NCBI RefSeq assembly: GCF_001886615.1
Contig: NZ_CP018139.1
Coordinates: 3,162,001 to 3,226,000 of the forward strand
Direction: 5' to 3'
Source of the DNA: Halomonas aestuarii
Lineage (GTDB): Bacteria > Pseudomonadota > Gammaproteobacteria > Pseudomonadales > Halomonadaceae
Length of the DNA: 64,000 nucleotides
This document shows positions 7,607-17,466 of the stretch, one piece after another. How positions within the stretch are numbered: position 1 is the first letter of the stretch; each line of letters starts with the position of its first letter. The notes beneath the pieces were generated by a model. That model did not search any database, was not told the DNA's origin, and saw only the letters and a program-made list of their open reading frames with translations. The position numbers and the translations under genes are program-made.

Positions 7607-8848
7607 TCAGCCGATCACGTTACCCAACTGGAAGATCGGCAGGTACATTGAGATCACCAGGCCGCCGACCAGCACGCCGAGAATGACGATGATGAAGGGC
7701 TCGAGCAGCGAGGTGAGGGTATCGACCTTGTTGTCGACCTCCTCCTCGTAGTAGTCCGCCACCCGGTTGAGCATGGCGTCCAGCGACCCGGCTTCCTCGC
7801 CGATGCCCACCATCTGCACCGCCAGGGCCGGGAACTGTTCGGTGAGACGCATGGCGAAGTTGAGCTGCTGGCCGGTGGCCACGTCCTCGCGGATCTGGGC
7901 GATGGCGCGCTCGTAGACCATGTTGCCCGCCGCGCCCTCGGCGGTCTCCAGGGCCTCCACCAGCGGAACGCCGGCACCGAAGGTGGTGGCAAGAGTGCGC
8001 GAATAGCGCGCCACGGCGGACTTGTCGAGGATGTCGCCGATCACCGGGATGCGAAGCGAGAGCGCGTGCATACGATAGCGGAAGGCCTCGGACTTCTTCA
8101 TGCCGGCGCGCAGGAAGAAGATGAAGCCCGCGACGCCGAGCAACCCCCACCACCAGTACTGCTGGGCGAACTCCGACATCGTGACGGTCATGCGGGTCAT
8201 GGCGGGCAACTCGGCACCAAAGCCCCGGAAGAGGCTCTCGAACTGCGGTACGACCTTGATCAGCAGCAGCGCGGTGACGGCGAAGGCGACCACGAGGACC
8301 GCGGCGGGGTACCAGAGCGCCTTCTTCACCCGGCTCTTGAGCGACTCTACCTTCTCCTTGTAGGTGGCGATCCGCTCGAGCATGCTGTCCAGCGAGCCCG
8401 ACTGCTCGCCGGCCTCCACCAGGTTGGCGAAGAGGCGGTCGAAGTGCTGGGGATGGCGCCTGAGCGCCTCCGAGAAGCTGGCACCGGCCGCCACGTCGTT
8501 CATCAGCTCCTGCACCATCGCGCTCATCGCCGGCTTCTTGAGGCTCTCCGCCACCACCTGGAAGGCCTGCAGCACCGGCACGCCGGCGCGGATCATGGTG
8601 GCCATCTGGCGGGCGAAGAGCATGATGTCCCGCGGCTTGATCTTGCCCATTCCGCCGCCAAATCCGCTCTTGCGGCGGATCTGCCTGACCATGATGTTCT
8701 GGCCGGCCAGGAGCTTCTCCACCTCGGCCCTTTGGGGCGCGATGATCTCGCCACTCACCTTGCGCCCCTGGGGCCCCTTGCCGGTCCAGCGCCAGCGGTA
8801 GAGCTTGGTCTTCTGTGCCTTGCGCATGGTCTTCGTTGCCACGTTCAT
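7607..8848 (-). CDS. pilC: Type IV pilus inner-membrane platform protein
   Basis: Platform protein that couples the PilB/PilT motors to pilin insertion. The 413 residues hold the two repeated T2SF domains: the first around residues 70-190 (MLFARQMATMIRAGVPVLQ, EAGEQSGSLD) and the second around 270-395 (YSRTLATTFGAGVPLVEAL, GIGEEAGSLD). There are three membrane segments and a C-terminal FIIVILGVLVGGLVISMYLP. The start at 8848 follows AGGGAC. It lies 26 bases downstream of pilB on the same strand. The prepilin peptidase gene pilD, which often follows, is not here. Confidence 0.95.
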   Translation of the reverse strand: MNVATKTMRKAQKTKLYRWRWTGKGPQGRKVSGEIIAPQRAEVEKLLAGQNIMVRQIRRKSGFGGGMGKIKPRDIMLFARQMATMIRAGVPVLQAFQVVAESLKKPAMSAMVQELMNDVAAGASFSEALRRHPQHFDRLFANLVEAGEQSGSLDSMLERIATYKEKVESLKSRVKKALWYPAAVLVVAFAVTALLLIKVVPQFESLFRGFGAELPAMTRMTVTMSEFAQQYWWWGLLGVAGFIFFLRAGMKKSEAFRYRMHALSLRIPVIGDILDKSAVARYSRTLATTFGAGVPLVEALETAEGAAGNMVYERAIAQIREDVATGQQLNFAMRLTEQFPALAVQMVGIGEEAGSLDAMLNRVADYYEEEVDNKVDTLTSLLEPFIIVILGVLVGGLVISMYLPIFQLGNVIG

Positions 8849-8874
8849 GTCCCTGTCCCTGCGTTGTGTTAGCG

Positions 8875-10671
8875 CTAATCCTTCGTCACCCGGTTGACCT
8901 CGGCCAGGCTGGTCAGCCCCTGCATCACCTTCAGAAGCCCGCTGCGGCGCAGGTCCGGATGGCCTTCCTTTCGGGCCTGGGCATCGAAGTCCCGGGAGTT
9001 GCCCTGGGTCATGATCAGGTGGCTCATGTCGTCACTGATCGGCACCACCTCGTAGATGCCCACCCGGCCCTTGAACCCCTGGGTGCAGTGCTTGCACCCG
9101 ACGGGCTCGTAGATGGTGGAACCGGCCACCTCCTCCTCGGTGAAGCCCTGCTGCAGCAGCACCTCGCGGGGGATGTCGGCCGGCTGCTTGCAGTGCTTGC
9201 ACAGCCGCCGCGCCAGGCGCTGGGCGATGATCAGGCTCACGGAGCTGGCGATGTTGAAGGGCGCCACGCCCATGTTGGCCAGGCGGGTGAGGGTTTCCGC
9301 CGCCGAGTTGGTGTGCACGGTGCTGAGCACCAGGTGGCCGGTCTGGGAGGCCTTGACGGCGATCTCGGCGGTCTCCAGGTCGCGTATCTCGCCCACCATC
9401 ACCACATCAGGATCCTGGCGCAGGAAGGCACGCAGGGCGCTGGCGAAGGTCAGGCCGATCTTGGGCAGCACGTTCACCTGGTTGACCCCCGGGACCTTGA
9501 TCTCCACCGGGTCCTCGGCGGTGCAGATGTTGCGCTCCACCTGGTTGAGGATGTTGATGCCGGTATAGAGAGACACGGTCTTGCCGCTGCCGGTGGGGCC
9601 GGTGACCAGGATCATGCCCTGGGGGTCGTCGAGCACCGCCTCGTACATCGCCCGCTGCTCGGGGGTGAAGCCCAGTTGCTCGATGCCCAACTGGGCGGAG
9701 CTGGGGTCGAGGATACGCAGCACCACCTTCTCGCCGTAGACCGTGGGCAGGGAGTTGACCCGGAAGTCGATGGAGCGGGTACTGGAGAGCTTGAGCTTGA
9801 TGGCGCCGTCCTGGGGCAGGCGACGCTCCGAGATATCCAGCCGCGACATCACCTTCAGGCGCGCCGAGATGCGCGAGCGCATGGCGAAGGGGGGGTGCGC
9901 GACGTCGTGGAGGATGCCGTCGATGCGAAAGCGTACCCGGTAGCTGGTCTCGTAGGGCTCGAAGTGGATGTCCGAGGCGCCCCGGTTGATGGCATCCAGC
10001 AGGATCTTGTTGACGAACTTGACGATGGGGGCGTCGTCGCCGGCGGCCGCCACCGCGGCCTGCTCGTCGGTGGCATCGACCACGCCCTCGTCATAGGCCA
10101 GCTGACCCACGGCGTCGTCCACGCCTTCGAGATCATCGAGCATGCTCTTCTCGCTGTTGGCGAGGTAGCTCTCCAGGACCGGGCCGAGCTGGTCCACCGG
10201 GGCCAGGACACCCTCCAGCGTCAGGCCGGTGGCAAACTGCAACTCATCCAGCAGGGCCAGCGTGGAGGGATAGGGCACCGCGACGGTGAGGCGATGCCCG
10301 TGACGCACCAGCGGCAGTACCCCCAGCCGACGAAGGATCTTGTCCGGGTAGTCCTTGGCCGCTGGCAGGCTCTCCAGGCGCAGGGCGTCCAGGTCGATGA
10401 TCGGCAGGCCATACTCCCAGGCCGCGGTCAGCGTGGCCTTGCGAGCGGGCACCATGCCGGTGTCGATAAGGTGCTCGAGCAGGGAGAGTTCGACCTCTCG
10501 CGCCTCGAGTTCGGCCCGTGCCGCCGCCGCCTCACCCAGCAGGCCGTCATTCACCAGCCGACGGGCCAGGCCGCGTAGCCCGCTGCGGTGGGTGGCGCCA
10601 TGCAGCGCCGAGGGAGCGGGCTCCGGCGCTGCCGGCGGCATCTCGGGGGAAGGGGGGCGATAGTCGTTCAT
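8875..10671 (-). CDS. pilB: Type IV pilus extension ATPase
   Basis: Hexameric cytoplasmic ATPase that powers pilus assembly. The 598-residue protein has the N-terminal MshEN-type domains, Walker A GPTGSGKT near residue 358, an Asp box / Walker B region with DPDVVMVGEIRD, and a His box (STVHTNSAAETLTRL). A four-cysteine zinc site is formed by CKHCKQP and CKHCTQG (about residues 495-535). It ends in EVNRVTKD, as PilB proteins do. The N-terminal ~20 residues are Pro/Ala-rich. It is divergent from pilA and forms an operon with pilC. Confidence 0.96.
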   Translation of the reverse strand: MNDYRPPSPEMPPAAPEPAPSALHGATHRSGLRGLARRLVNDGLLGEAAAARAELEAREVELSLLEHLIDTGMVPARKATLTAAWEYGLPIIDLDALRLESLPAAKDYPDKILRRLGVLPLVRHGHRLTVAVPYPSTLALLDELQFATGLTLEGVLAPVDQLGPVLESYLANSEKSMLDDLEGVDDAVGQLAYDEGVVDATDEQAAVAAAGDDAPIVKFVNKILLDAINRGASDIHFEPYETSYRVRFRIDGILHDVAHPPFAMRSRISARLKVMSRLDISERRLPQDGAIKLKLSSTRSIDFRVNSLPTVYGEKVVLRILDPSSAQLGIEQLGFTPEQRAMYEAVLDDPQGMILVTGPTGSGKTVSLYTGINILNQVERNICTAEDPVEIKVPGVNQVNVLPKIGLTFASALRAFLRQDPDVVMVGEIRDLETAEIAVKASQTGHLVLSTVHTNSAAETLTRLANMGVAPFNIASSVSLIIAQRLARRLCKHCKQPADIPREVLLQQGFTEEEVAGSTIYEPVGCKHCTQGFKGRVGIYEVVPISDDMSHLIMTQGNSRDFDAQARKEGHPDLRRSGLLKVMQGLTSLAEVNRVTKD

Positions 10672-11027
10672 GGCGCCTCATGTGTCGCAGCAAGGTGCAG
10701 CTGTAGCGGGAGAGTGTCGTCTGCGCTTGATTCTAGCCCCTCTGGCCTACTCCCGCCCAGCGCTGCGCCACGCTCCTTCAACCTTTTCCTCGCACTTTGA
10801 CTCATCCATCAGTATGAAAATTCTCGTGGTCGCTCACCTTTCGGCTACAATGCCCCTTGCAGGGTTGCAGAGCGTAACTTAATGTAACCCATATCGGGCG
10901 GTGTGACGTCCGACTAACCCGGCGGTTGAGATGACTCATCCTGACCGCCAACCGTAAACCCGCACGGGCGACGAGAAGAAGGCACAGGCCATACGCGCCA
11001 CGGCGGACAGGAGCAAGGGGCAGGGCC
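10672..11027. other. pilB-pilA divergent intergenic region
   Basis: These 356 bases have no gene. They must contain the divergent promoters of pilB (leftward) and pilA (rightward). I searched for the GG-N10-GC core of a sigma-54 promoter, common for pilA, and found no convincing match. TTGCAG at 10858 with TAATGT 17 bases further is only a weak sigma-70 candidate. The stretch just before pilA is A/G-rich and supplies its ribosome site. Confidence 0.4.
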
Positions 11028-11480
11028 ATGAAGAGACAAGGCATGCAGAAGTACGTGAAGACCGGGCAGGGCGGTTTTACCCTGATCGAACTGCTGATCG
11101 TGGTGGCGATCATCGGGATTCTGGCGGCGATTGCGATTCCGCAGTATCAGAAATATGTGGTTAGGTCGGAGGTGTCCTCAGCTCTATCCACGATCCGTGG
11201 TGGTCAGACCACTTATGATGCTAATGTATATTCTGGTGAAGCTTACGACTCTCCAACAGCAATTGGTCTTGCTGCTAGTAATACCCTTGGTACCGTAAGT
11301 GTGCCAGCCGATGTTACTGGTAGTGTGAGTGGTGCGATAGGCTTTGAATTTAGCACAAGCTCTGCTGTTAAGTCACAAAGCCTTGGCAACTATATTGTTC
11401 TGACCCGTGATGCCTCCAGTGGAGAGTGGGCCTGTGCCTCTGACATTGATGCAGAGTATACGCCTAATTATTGTGACTGA
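11028..11480 (+). CDS. pilA: Type IV major pilin precursor
   Basis: Structural pilin of 150 residues. Prepilin peptidase would cut Gly16/Phe17 in QGGFTLIELLIVVAIIGIL; the methylated Phe1 and Glu5 of the mature protein are present. The variable C-terminal domain ends with two cysteines (WACASD and NYCD), which form the usual pilin disulfide loop. The body after residue ~45 is AT-richer and Ser/Thr-rich compared with neighbouring genes, typical of diversifying pilins. The start at 11028 has GGGG ten bases upstream; ATG 11043 would give an 11-residue leader and is equally possible. A glycosyltransferase of PglL type lies downstream. Confidence 0.95.
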   Translation: MKRQGMQKYVKTGQGGFTLIELLIVVAIIGILAAIAIPQYQKYVVRSEVSSALSTIRGGQTTYDANVYSGEAYDSPTAIGLAASNTLGTVSVPADVTGSVSGAIGFEFSTSSAVKSQSLGNYIVLTRDASSGEWACASDIDAEYTPNYCD

Positions 11481-11507
11481 GAGATGTGGTTTGATTTATA
11501 TTTTTTT

Positions 11508-11529
11508 GGCCGGCATTGCCGGCCTTTTT
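11508..11529 (+). terminator. Rho-independent terminator of pilA
   Basis: GGCCGGCA and TGCCGGCC form an 8-base stem with a one-base spacer, followed by a run of five T, 27 bases after the pilA stop. Confidence 0.85.
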
Positions 11530-11589
11530 CATGTGTTGAGATGGCCTTCTTCGATTTTTCGCTATAGTTTTCGAGTGAATATTTTACCT

Positions 11590-11660
<71 letters not shown>

Positions 11661-11984
11661 CACACACACCCTCTCTCTGTTCTATGTAACCTCTGAATAG
11701 ATTGTAAATGTTCATTGGATAATTATCTGTCGGATACTAGTATTGATGAAACAGCGCATAATCGCTGACTTTTTACCTGGCAATAGTTTTACACTTAAAA
11801 ACTTTGTCGATTTTTTCAGTCAGGACAGAATCAAGAGAAAAGTCTTTGATTCGCTCAGCTGTCAGCAGCGACAAGTTCGATTAAATCGAGATGCTTTATA
11901 GAATAAAGTGCCATTAAAGTACGATGTATATCTCATCGTCATGCATTTAATGCGAAAAATTTCACATTCGGAACCTAATTGTAG

Positions 11985-12945
11985 GGCCCCGTGTGATTGA
12001 CCACTCGCTTGGTAAATAACTCAGGACGTTTAGTCTGCCATTCCTTCATCACCTCGATTGGTGATTGATGGTGCAGCGCCTTATGCGGGACGTGGTGATT
12101 GTACAGCCACGTGTAGCGTTTCACCGTCTGCTACAGGTTATCTACTGAGGTATGCGCCGAGTCGCCAGCACGTTGCTGATACGTCCGTTGAAGCGCTCCG
12201 CCATGCCGTTGGTCTGCGGCCTTTCCGGCTGGATTAAGGGGTGTTCGATGCCATTGGTCTGGCACTTTTAGTCGAAGGGGTAGCGGCCGATGGGAGTGCG
12301 CTCACCCGCCCGCGTGAAGCGATCGGTGAAAGACTTGCCGTTGTCGGCTAGTACCGCCTGGATCTTGAATGGGGCCTTCTCCTCCACCCGCTTCATGAAC
12401 GGCCTGGCATCCTTGGCGGACGGGCTGCGCCTGACCTCCATATAGACCCAGCGTGTGGCAGGGTCGACGGCGACGTACAGGTGGCGTTTCTGCTGCTCGC
12501 CGGGCATCTGGGACAGATGCTTGATGTCGATGTGAACGTAGCCCGGCTCGTAGTCCCTGAATGGTTTGTGCCGGGGTCTGATCACCTCCTGCATCGTGCC
12601 AAGCCATTTCCGCGAGTCTTGGCATTTCACGTCGTTAAAGCATGAGTTGTAGGCAATTACGTGATAGCAGAGGATTCAAGAACTTGTGGGTAACGATCAG
12701 CAGCTCATCGAGGCCGAGGCGCAGGAAAGTACATGCAGTGATCAGCACCTCCTTCTGTTCTGTCGTCAGAGTGGCCAGCAGGTTGTGCCGCCTGTGGGTC
12801 GGTTATAGACATCATTACGGTACTGCCAATAACGAGTCATCGAATCGCCGACCCCATACTGTCGGGCCATCTCACTATCGCTGATAATGGCGGGTGCACT
12901 GGAACTCGGCACGAATCTTTGGTGAGGTGGTTGCTTAGTTATCCA
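11985..12945 (-). pseudogene. Decayed IS481-type transposase
   Basis: A remnant of an rve/DDE integrase-type transposase. The longest open piece (12268-12630) has YVHIDIKHL (first catalytic Asp), the AVDPATRWVYMEV strand and VLADNGKSFTD (second Asp). Upstream in reading direction, 12640-12880 translates in pieces to an N-terminal helix-turn-helix part (FLRLGLDELLIVTHKF, DSMTRYWQY). Downstream, 11990-12230 gives the C-terminal part (TNGMAERFNGRISNVL, LYNHHVPHKALHHQSP). Stops and frameshifts separate the pieces, so it is dead. I could not define clean terminal inverted repeats. It separates pilA from its likely glycosyltransferase. Confidence 0.8.
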
Positions 12946-13072
12946 ACTTGAGGCCCATGCTCTTGCTCTCAGATTAATTTCTATAGAAACTCTCCGGCTG
13001 CCATCAGAGTATGAATAACATAGCTCATTTTGTTGCCATGAGCTCTATAGTAGGAGTATTTCCTTGACCAGT

Positions 13073-14794
13073 TCAAGGTGTGTTTACCACATCCTGTGAA
13101 GATGATGAACTTTCTGAAACTGGGTCTTTTCTTGCCTCAATCATGACTTTCTCAATACCTGGGAATAGGTATGTCGCTTTTTTATAAAGCTCTGTATTAG
13201 TTTCTTCATGGTTCCTGTGAAGCCTCATCAAGTTTATGTATAGTTCTGGTGAAGGCTTGGTTCTTTCGGCTCTAGTGGCCCATCGTTGATAGTCCTCAAC
13301 TACTCTTCTCATGCCTAGCGCCGTTCCAGCATCAAGTTGTTGTGACATGACTAAGAACTCAAGATCATATGGGAGTCCCATAGGATTTATTATTTTTGAC
13401 AAGGCGCCGCTATCTCGTCCTGATGCGTATGTTTTTATTTTCCATAATGCTTGAAGATGTGTGGACATGAATAGTATTAGTACAGGAATTGCAAGCCATG
13501 TGCCTGTCTTGATGATGAAGGTATAGCGATTCCTTCTTTCTTCTGTCTTCCAAGTATAGCTAGCTGACATGCCAAGTAGAAGAATGAAGACGAGCCAGTG
13601 ATTGATCGAAAGGTAAAACGGGTACTCGAGCATGGAGTGGATGCTCAAGGGAAGCAGGAGAGAAATGAGTAGCAATCTTTTACGTTTTGGGCTACGAGTC
13701 CATAACCTCCAAAAAAGCCAAATAGCAAAGATAAGGATTGCAATTATTGGAAGCAATCCTCCCTCGATACCCCAATAAAAAAACTCGTTATGCGGATGAC
13801 TATACTGTTCTTCAAGTGGGGGGCGACTTTCTTCTTCGCTACGCCAGTTGGCATAACTGTAGAGGAAATCATGTTGGAAGCGACCATAACCCCAGCCGGT
13901 AATAGGCTTCTCGGCAATCATGCGCAGGCTGTGCTCATAGACTTGGGGGCGGTAACCCTGCGAAGAAATCGAGTCGGCACTTCGTCCTCCCTCGCCTTGC
14001 GTCATAGTTACAATCAAGGCTAGGAGGCAGCCTGCAGCCAAAGTGCCTGCCCAGGCTTTGAAGCGGGAATGGTCAAGATTCCTCAGGTGTATGAGTACCA
14101 TGGGGATTGTGACCAATGCCGCCAGCCAACCCATGCGGGAAGCAATCACTAGGATTAAAGCAGGCATGAAGAGTGGGGCCAGCAGGATAACGACCCGCCA
14201 GAGCCTGCTGTCGCGTGCCTCGCCGAAGAGCCAGGCCGAGATCACTAGCCCTGTGACCAGGAAGCTGGCCATTACGTTGACCTGCTGGAAAATACCGTAG
14301 GGGCGACCGATCTCGGGGTTATAGCCTAGCCAGTTGCCGGGCTCGAGCAGGTAGAACTGCACATACCCCAGAACGGTTTCCATCAGGGCGCCAAGCATGA
14401 TGGCCATCCCCAGCCACCACCAGTCACGGTGGGTCAGTTGGAGTTGGGCCAACCCCAGCAGCAGGATGGCTCCGGCGGTGACCGTCAGCATCCGCGGCAG
14501 GGCGATCAGCGAGGCCTCGTTCCAGCTCCAAAGGAAGGGTAACCAGAGTGCCAGCAGCAGCAATCCGAGCCCGATGTGGAACTTGCTGTATCGAATCACG
14601 CCGCGGGTGGCGGGCCACATGGCCAGTGCCATCATCAGGCCGAATCCCATCCAGACGGTGGCATTGAAGGGCAGTCGGAGACCTGAGCCTCCCACATTTG
14701 GAATAAGAATGTGCAGCAACACTGTAAAGGTAAAGAACGCCGTGCCGATGAACCACTTGATCAGACGGCGATTGGGGGCGGTGTCGGTGGTCAT
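13073..14794 (-). CDS. PglL/TfpO-type O-oligosaccharyltransferase (pilin glycosylation ligase)
   Basis: A 573-residue membrane protein with about 12 membrane segments, a Wzy_C ligase core and a long C-terminal soluble part. The periplasmic loop holds the ligase signature region PITGWGYGRFQHDF and the conserved histidine in EQYSHPHNEFFYWGIEGG. PglL/PilO/TfpO enzymes move an undecaprenyl-linked glycan to Ser or Thr of type IV pilin, and their genes usually sit next to pilA. Here pilA is 1.6 kb away with IS debris between them, which supports pilin as the substrate. WaaL O-antigen ligase is the alternative. The C-terminal part of the gene is AT-richer than its start. Confidence 0.75.
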   Translation of the reverse strand: MTTDTAPNRRLIKWFIGTAFFTFTVLLHILIPNVGGSGLRLPFNATVWMGFGLMMALAMWPATRGVIRYSKFHIGLGLLLLALWLPFLWSWNEASLIALPRMLTVTAGAILLLGLAQLQLTHRDWWWLGMAIMLGALMETVLGYVQFYLLEPGNWLGYNPEIGRPYGIFQQVNVMASFLVTGLVISAWLFGEARDSRLWRVVILLAPLFMPALILVIASRMGWLAALVTIPMVLIHLRNLDHSRFKAWAGTLAAGCLLALIVTMTQGEGGRSADSISSQGYRPQVYEHSLRMIAEKPITGWGYGRFQHDFLYSYANWRSEEESRPPLEEQYSHPHNEFFYWGIEGGLLPIIAILIFAIWLFWRLWTRSPKRKRLLLISLLLPLSIHSMLEYPFYLSINHWLVFILLLGMSASYTWKTEERRNRYTFIIKTGTWLAIPVLILFMSTHLQALWKIKTYASGRDSGALSKIINPMGLPYDLEFLVMSQQLDAGTALGMRRVVEDYQRWATRAERTKPSPELYINLMRLHRNHEETNTELYKKATYLFPGIEKVMIEARKDPVSESSSSSQDVVNTP

Positions 14795-15065
14795 GGCTGT
14801 CCCTGCGGCCCGGTGGGCTTAGAATTCTCATGTCCGATTCGTATCGGAATGTAACGCTGCTAGTGTCGCGGGGCGGGCAATCGATGTAAAGCGCCGCTGA
14901 GCCGATTGGGGGTGAATCTCGAAGGGTCGAGAACAGGCTATGCTTCACTGCCGGTTTACGGCTTGCCCTCGGTCCTATCCATAGGCTGAACGGTTTTTCC
15001 TTTATGCTCGAGTCCATATGCTTGGCTGAGTACTGGGTCAAAGTGCTTTCACACGGAGACTGCCC

Positions 15066-15935
15066 ATGGGGATCTACCTCGACACCATCGAACAACTGAT
15101 CGCCGGCGTGGAGGCTGCCGGGCTCGAGGTGATGGTGATCTATCATCGAGACTTCGATATACAGCAGAAGAATGACAACAGCCCGCTGACTGAGGCGGAC
15201 ATGGCCGCTCACCACGCCCTGCTGGCGCTGCTCGAGCATGAAACGCCGGGCGTCCCCGTGCTCTCCGAGGAGTCCGGCGAGATCCCCTTCGCCACCCGCC
15301 GGTGCTGGTCGCGCTACTGGCTGGTCGATCCGCTGGACGGTACCCGGGAGTTCATCGCCGGCAACGGCGAGTTCACCCTCAACCTGGCGCTGGTCGAGGA
15401 GGGCGTGCCGGTGTTCGGCATCGTGCATGCCCCGGCGCTGCCCGGGGGCGCGGTGACCTGGTGGGGCCAGGTGGGGCAGGGTGCCTTTCGGCGCGAGGGC
15501 GATGGCGCAGGAAAAGGCGAAGGCAAGCACGAGCAGCCGATCCGGGTGCGGGTTCTGCCCGATCCTGACCGTGAGCCCTGGCAGGTTGTGGGTAGCCGTC
15601 GCAACGGCAGGGCGGCCTTCGATGTCTTCTGTCAGGCGCTGCCGGCCCACACCACGCAGACGATCGGCAGCTCGCTGAAGTTCTGCCTGATCGCAGAGGG
15701 CCAGGCCGATCTCTACCCGCGCCTGGCACCCACCAGCGAGTGGGACACCGCCGCCGCCCAGGCCATCGTTACCGCCGCCGGCGGCCAGGTGCTGGAGGCC
15801 GAGACGCTCCAGCCGCTGCGCTGCAATCGGAAGGAGAGCCTTCTCAATCCCGACTTTATTGCCTGCGGGCAGCGGGATGCGCGCTGGGAGGTAGCGTTGG
15901 CCAAGGCCCTGGAGGCCGACCCCGACAGCCGCTGA
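15066..15935 (+). CDS. cysQ: 3'(2'),5'-bisphosphate nucleotidase
   Basis: Inositol-monophosphatase-fold enzyme that removes the 3'-phosphate from PAP/PAPS during sulfate assimilation. Metal-binding motifs are present: SEESGE near residue 68, WLVDPLDGTREF near 85, and SEWDTAAAQAI near 225. At 289 residues it is slightly longer than E. coli CysQ because of a Gly/Lys/Glu-rich insertion around residues 142-158. A GGAG ribosome site precedes ATG 15066. It is divergent from the oligosaccharyltransferase gene. Confidence 0.92.
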   Translation: MGIYLDTIEQLIAGVEAAGLEVMVIYHRDFDIQQKNDNSPLTEADMAAHHALLALLEHETPGVPVLSEESGEIPFATRRCWSRYWLVDPLDGTREFIAGNGEFTLNLALVEEGVPVFGIVHAPALPGGAVTWWGQVGQGAFRREGDGAGKGEGKHEQPIRVRVLPDPDREPWQVVGSRRNGRAAFDVFCQALPAHTTQTIGSSLKFCLIAEGQADLYPRLAPTSEWDTAAAQAIVTAAGGQVLEAETLQPLRCNRKESLLNPDFIACGQRDARWEVALAKALEADPDSR

Positions 15936-16047
15936 GAGGGCTGTCCCGGGGCGGCTCCCTGAAGCCGTTTCCTCCCCGAAGGCAACCTTGCCTACACTGA
16001 GGCCATCGGATAGCGGGTATTGTATAGCAGGCAGGGAGGCCACCCGG

Positions 16048-17466
16048 ATGCAACCCCCACGAATTGTTCACCATGGCGCCGCCGAGGGCGTGACGGGAAG
16101 CTGCCATCGCCTGCAGGTGAGCGACGACCGCGCGTTGCTGGTGGACTGCGGGCTCTTCCAGGGCCAGGACGCCGACCACCTCGACAGTCTCGCGCAGCAT
16201 GAAGTTCGCTTCCCGGTGGAGGACGTGCTGGCGCTGGTGGTCACCCATGTGCACATCGACCATATCGGCCGGCTGCCCTACCTGCTCGCCGCGGGCTACC
16301 GGGGGCCGATCCTCTGCTCGGTGCCCTCCGCACGGCTGATGCCCCTGGTGATCGAGGATGCCCTGAAGATCGGCTTCACCCGCGACCGGGCACTGATCGA
16401 GCGTTTCCTGGCCGAGGTGGAGGAGCGGCTGGTGCCGCTGGACTACCGGCAGTGGCATACCGTGATCGACGACGCGCGCCACCGGATCCGACTCAAGCTG
16501 CAGCGTGCCGGGCATATCTTCGGTTCGGCCTACGTGGAGGTCGACGTGCGCGACCACGCCACGGGCGAGGCCCACCGCACGGTCTTCTCCGGCGACCTGG
16601 GCGCACCTTACGCGCCATTGCTGCCGGCGCCGAGATCGCCGTATCGTGCCGATACCCTGGTGATCGAGAGCACCTATGGCGACCGCCTCCACGAGGACCG
16701 CACTGAACGGCGAGGCCGGCTCAAGGGCGCCATCGACCGGGCCCTCGAGAACGCCGGCTGCGTGGTGATCCCCGCCTTCAGCATCGGCCGCACCCAGGAG
16801 CTGCTCTACGAGCTCGAGGGGCTGATCCACGATTCCAGCGACCCGCGCTGGCGTGAGCTAGAGATCATCGTCGACTCGCCGCTGGCCGCGCGCTTCACGG
16901 AAGTCTATCGAGAGATGAGGCCCTGGTGGGATGCCGAGGCTCACCGGCGGCTGCGCGGCGGCCGCCATCCGCTGAGCTTCGAGAATCTTTATACCGTTAG
17001 CTCTCATGAGGAGCACGAGCAGACGGTGGACTACCTGGCCCGCACCCACCGGCCCGCGGTGGTGATCGCCGCCAGCGGCATGGTCACCGGCGGGCGGGTG
17101 GTCAACTACCTCAAGCGTATGCTGGGTGACCCTCGCCACGCGGTGGTGTTCATCGGCTACCAGGGCGCCGGCACCCCGGGCCGCGACATCCAGCGCTTCG
17201 GGCCGCGCGGCGGCTGGGTGCTGCTCGACGATGAGCGCCTCGACATTCGCGCTCACATCGAGACCGTCAGCGGCTACTCCGCACACGCCGATCAGAAGAA
17301 CCTGCTCGACTTCATCCGCCGCATGCGCCACCCGCCGCGGCACATCCGCCTGGTACACGGCGACCACGACGCCCAGCTTGCCCTCAAGGCGAGGATCGAG
17401 GAGTGGGCGAGGGAGGCGGGCCGGAAGGTCCAGGTCACCCTGGGGGCCGATTACCAGGTGGGCTGA
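16048..17466 (+). CDS. MBL-fold / beta-CASP nuclease (RNA-processing exonuclease family)
   Basis: A metallo-beta-lactamase-fold protein of 472 residues with a beta-CASP insertion, related to CPSF-73-type and YsgA-type RNA nucleases. The zinc site is His67-Val-His69-Ile-Asp71-His72 (THVHIDHIGRLPYL); further ligands lie in RAGHIFGSAY and FSGDLG, and the beta-CASP His motifs include SGMVTGGRV and SGYSAHADQKNLLDF. I chose ATG 16048, preceded by AGGGAGG, over an in-frame ATG at 15988, which adds unconserved residues. The last 16 bases overlap the 3' end of the convergent small gene. Confidence 0.88.
   Translation: MQPPRIVHHGAAEGVTGSCHRLQVSDDRALLVDCGLFQGQDADHLDSLAQHEVRFPVEDVLALVVTHVHIDHIGRLPYLLAAGYRGPILCSVPSARLMPLVIEDALKIGFTRDRALIERFLAEVEERLVPLDYRQWHTVIDDARHRIRLKLQRAGHIFGSAYVEVDVRDHATGEAHRTVFSGDLGAPYAPLLPAPRSPYRADTLVIESTYGDRLHEDRTERRGRLKGAIDRALENAGCVVIPAFSIGRTQELLYELEGLIHDSSDPRWRELEIIVDSPLAARFTEVYREMRPWWDAEAHRRLRGGRHPLSFENLYTVSSHEEHEQTVDYLARTHRPAVVIAASGMVTGGRVVNYLKRMLGDPRHAVVFIGYQGAGTPGRDIQRFGPRGGWVLLDDERLDIRAHIETVSGYSAHADQKNLLDFIRRMRHPPRHIRLVHGDHDAQLALKARIEEWAREAGRKVQVTLGADYQVG

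Noticed and set aside
8815..10578. Very long reading frame opposite pilB
   Set aside because: Shadow of the high-GC pilB gene; no start signal, His/Gly-rich nonsense composition.
10795..10890. Sigma-54 promoter for pilA
   Set aside because: TTGC-like and GG elements are present but not at the GG-N10-GC spacing; no match I would defend.
12642..12884. Possible small gene on the plus strand near the IS481 remnant
   Set aside because: The minus strand there translates to pieces of the transposase N-terminus, so the plus frame is incidental.
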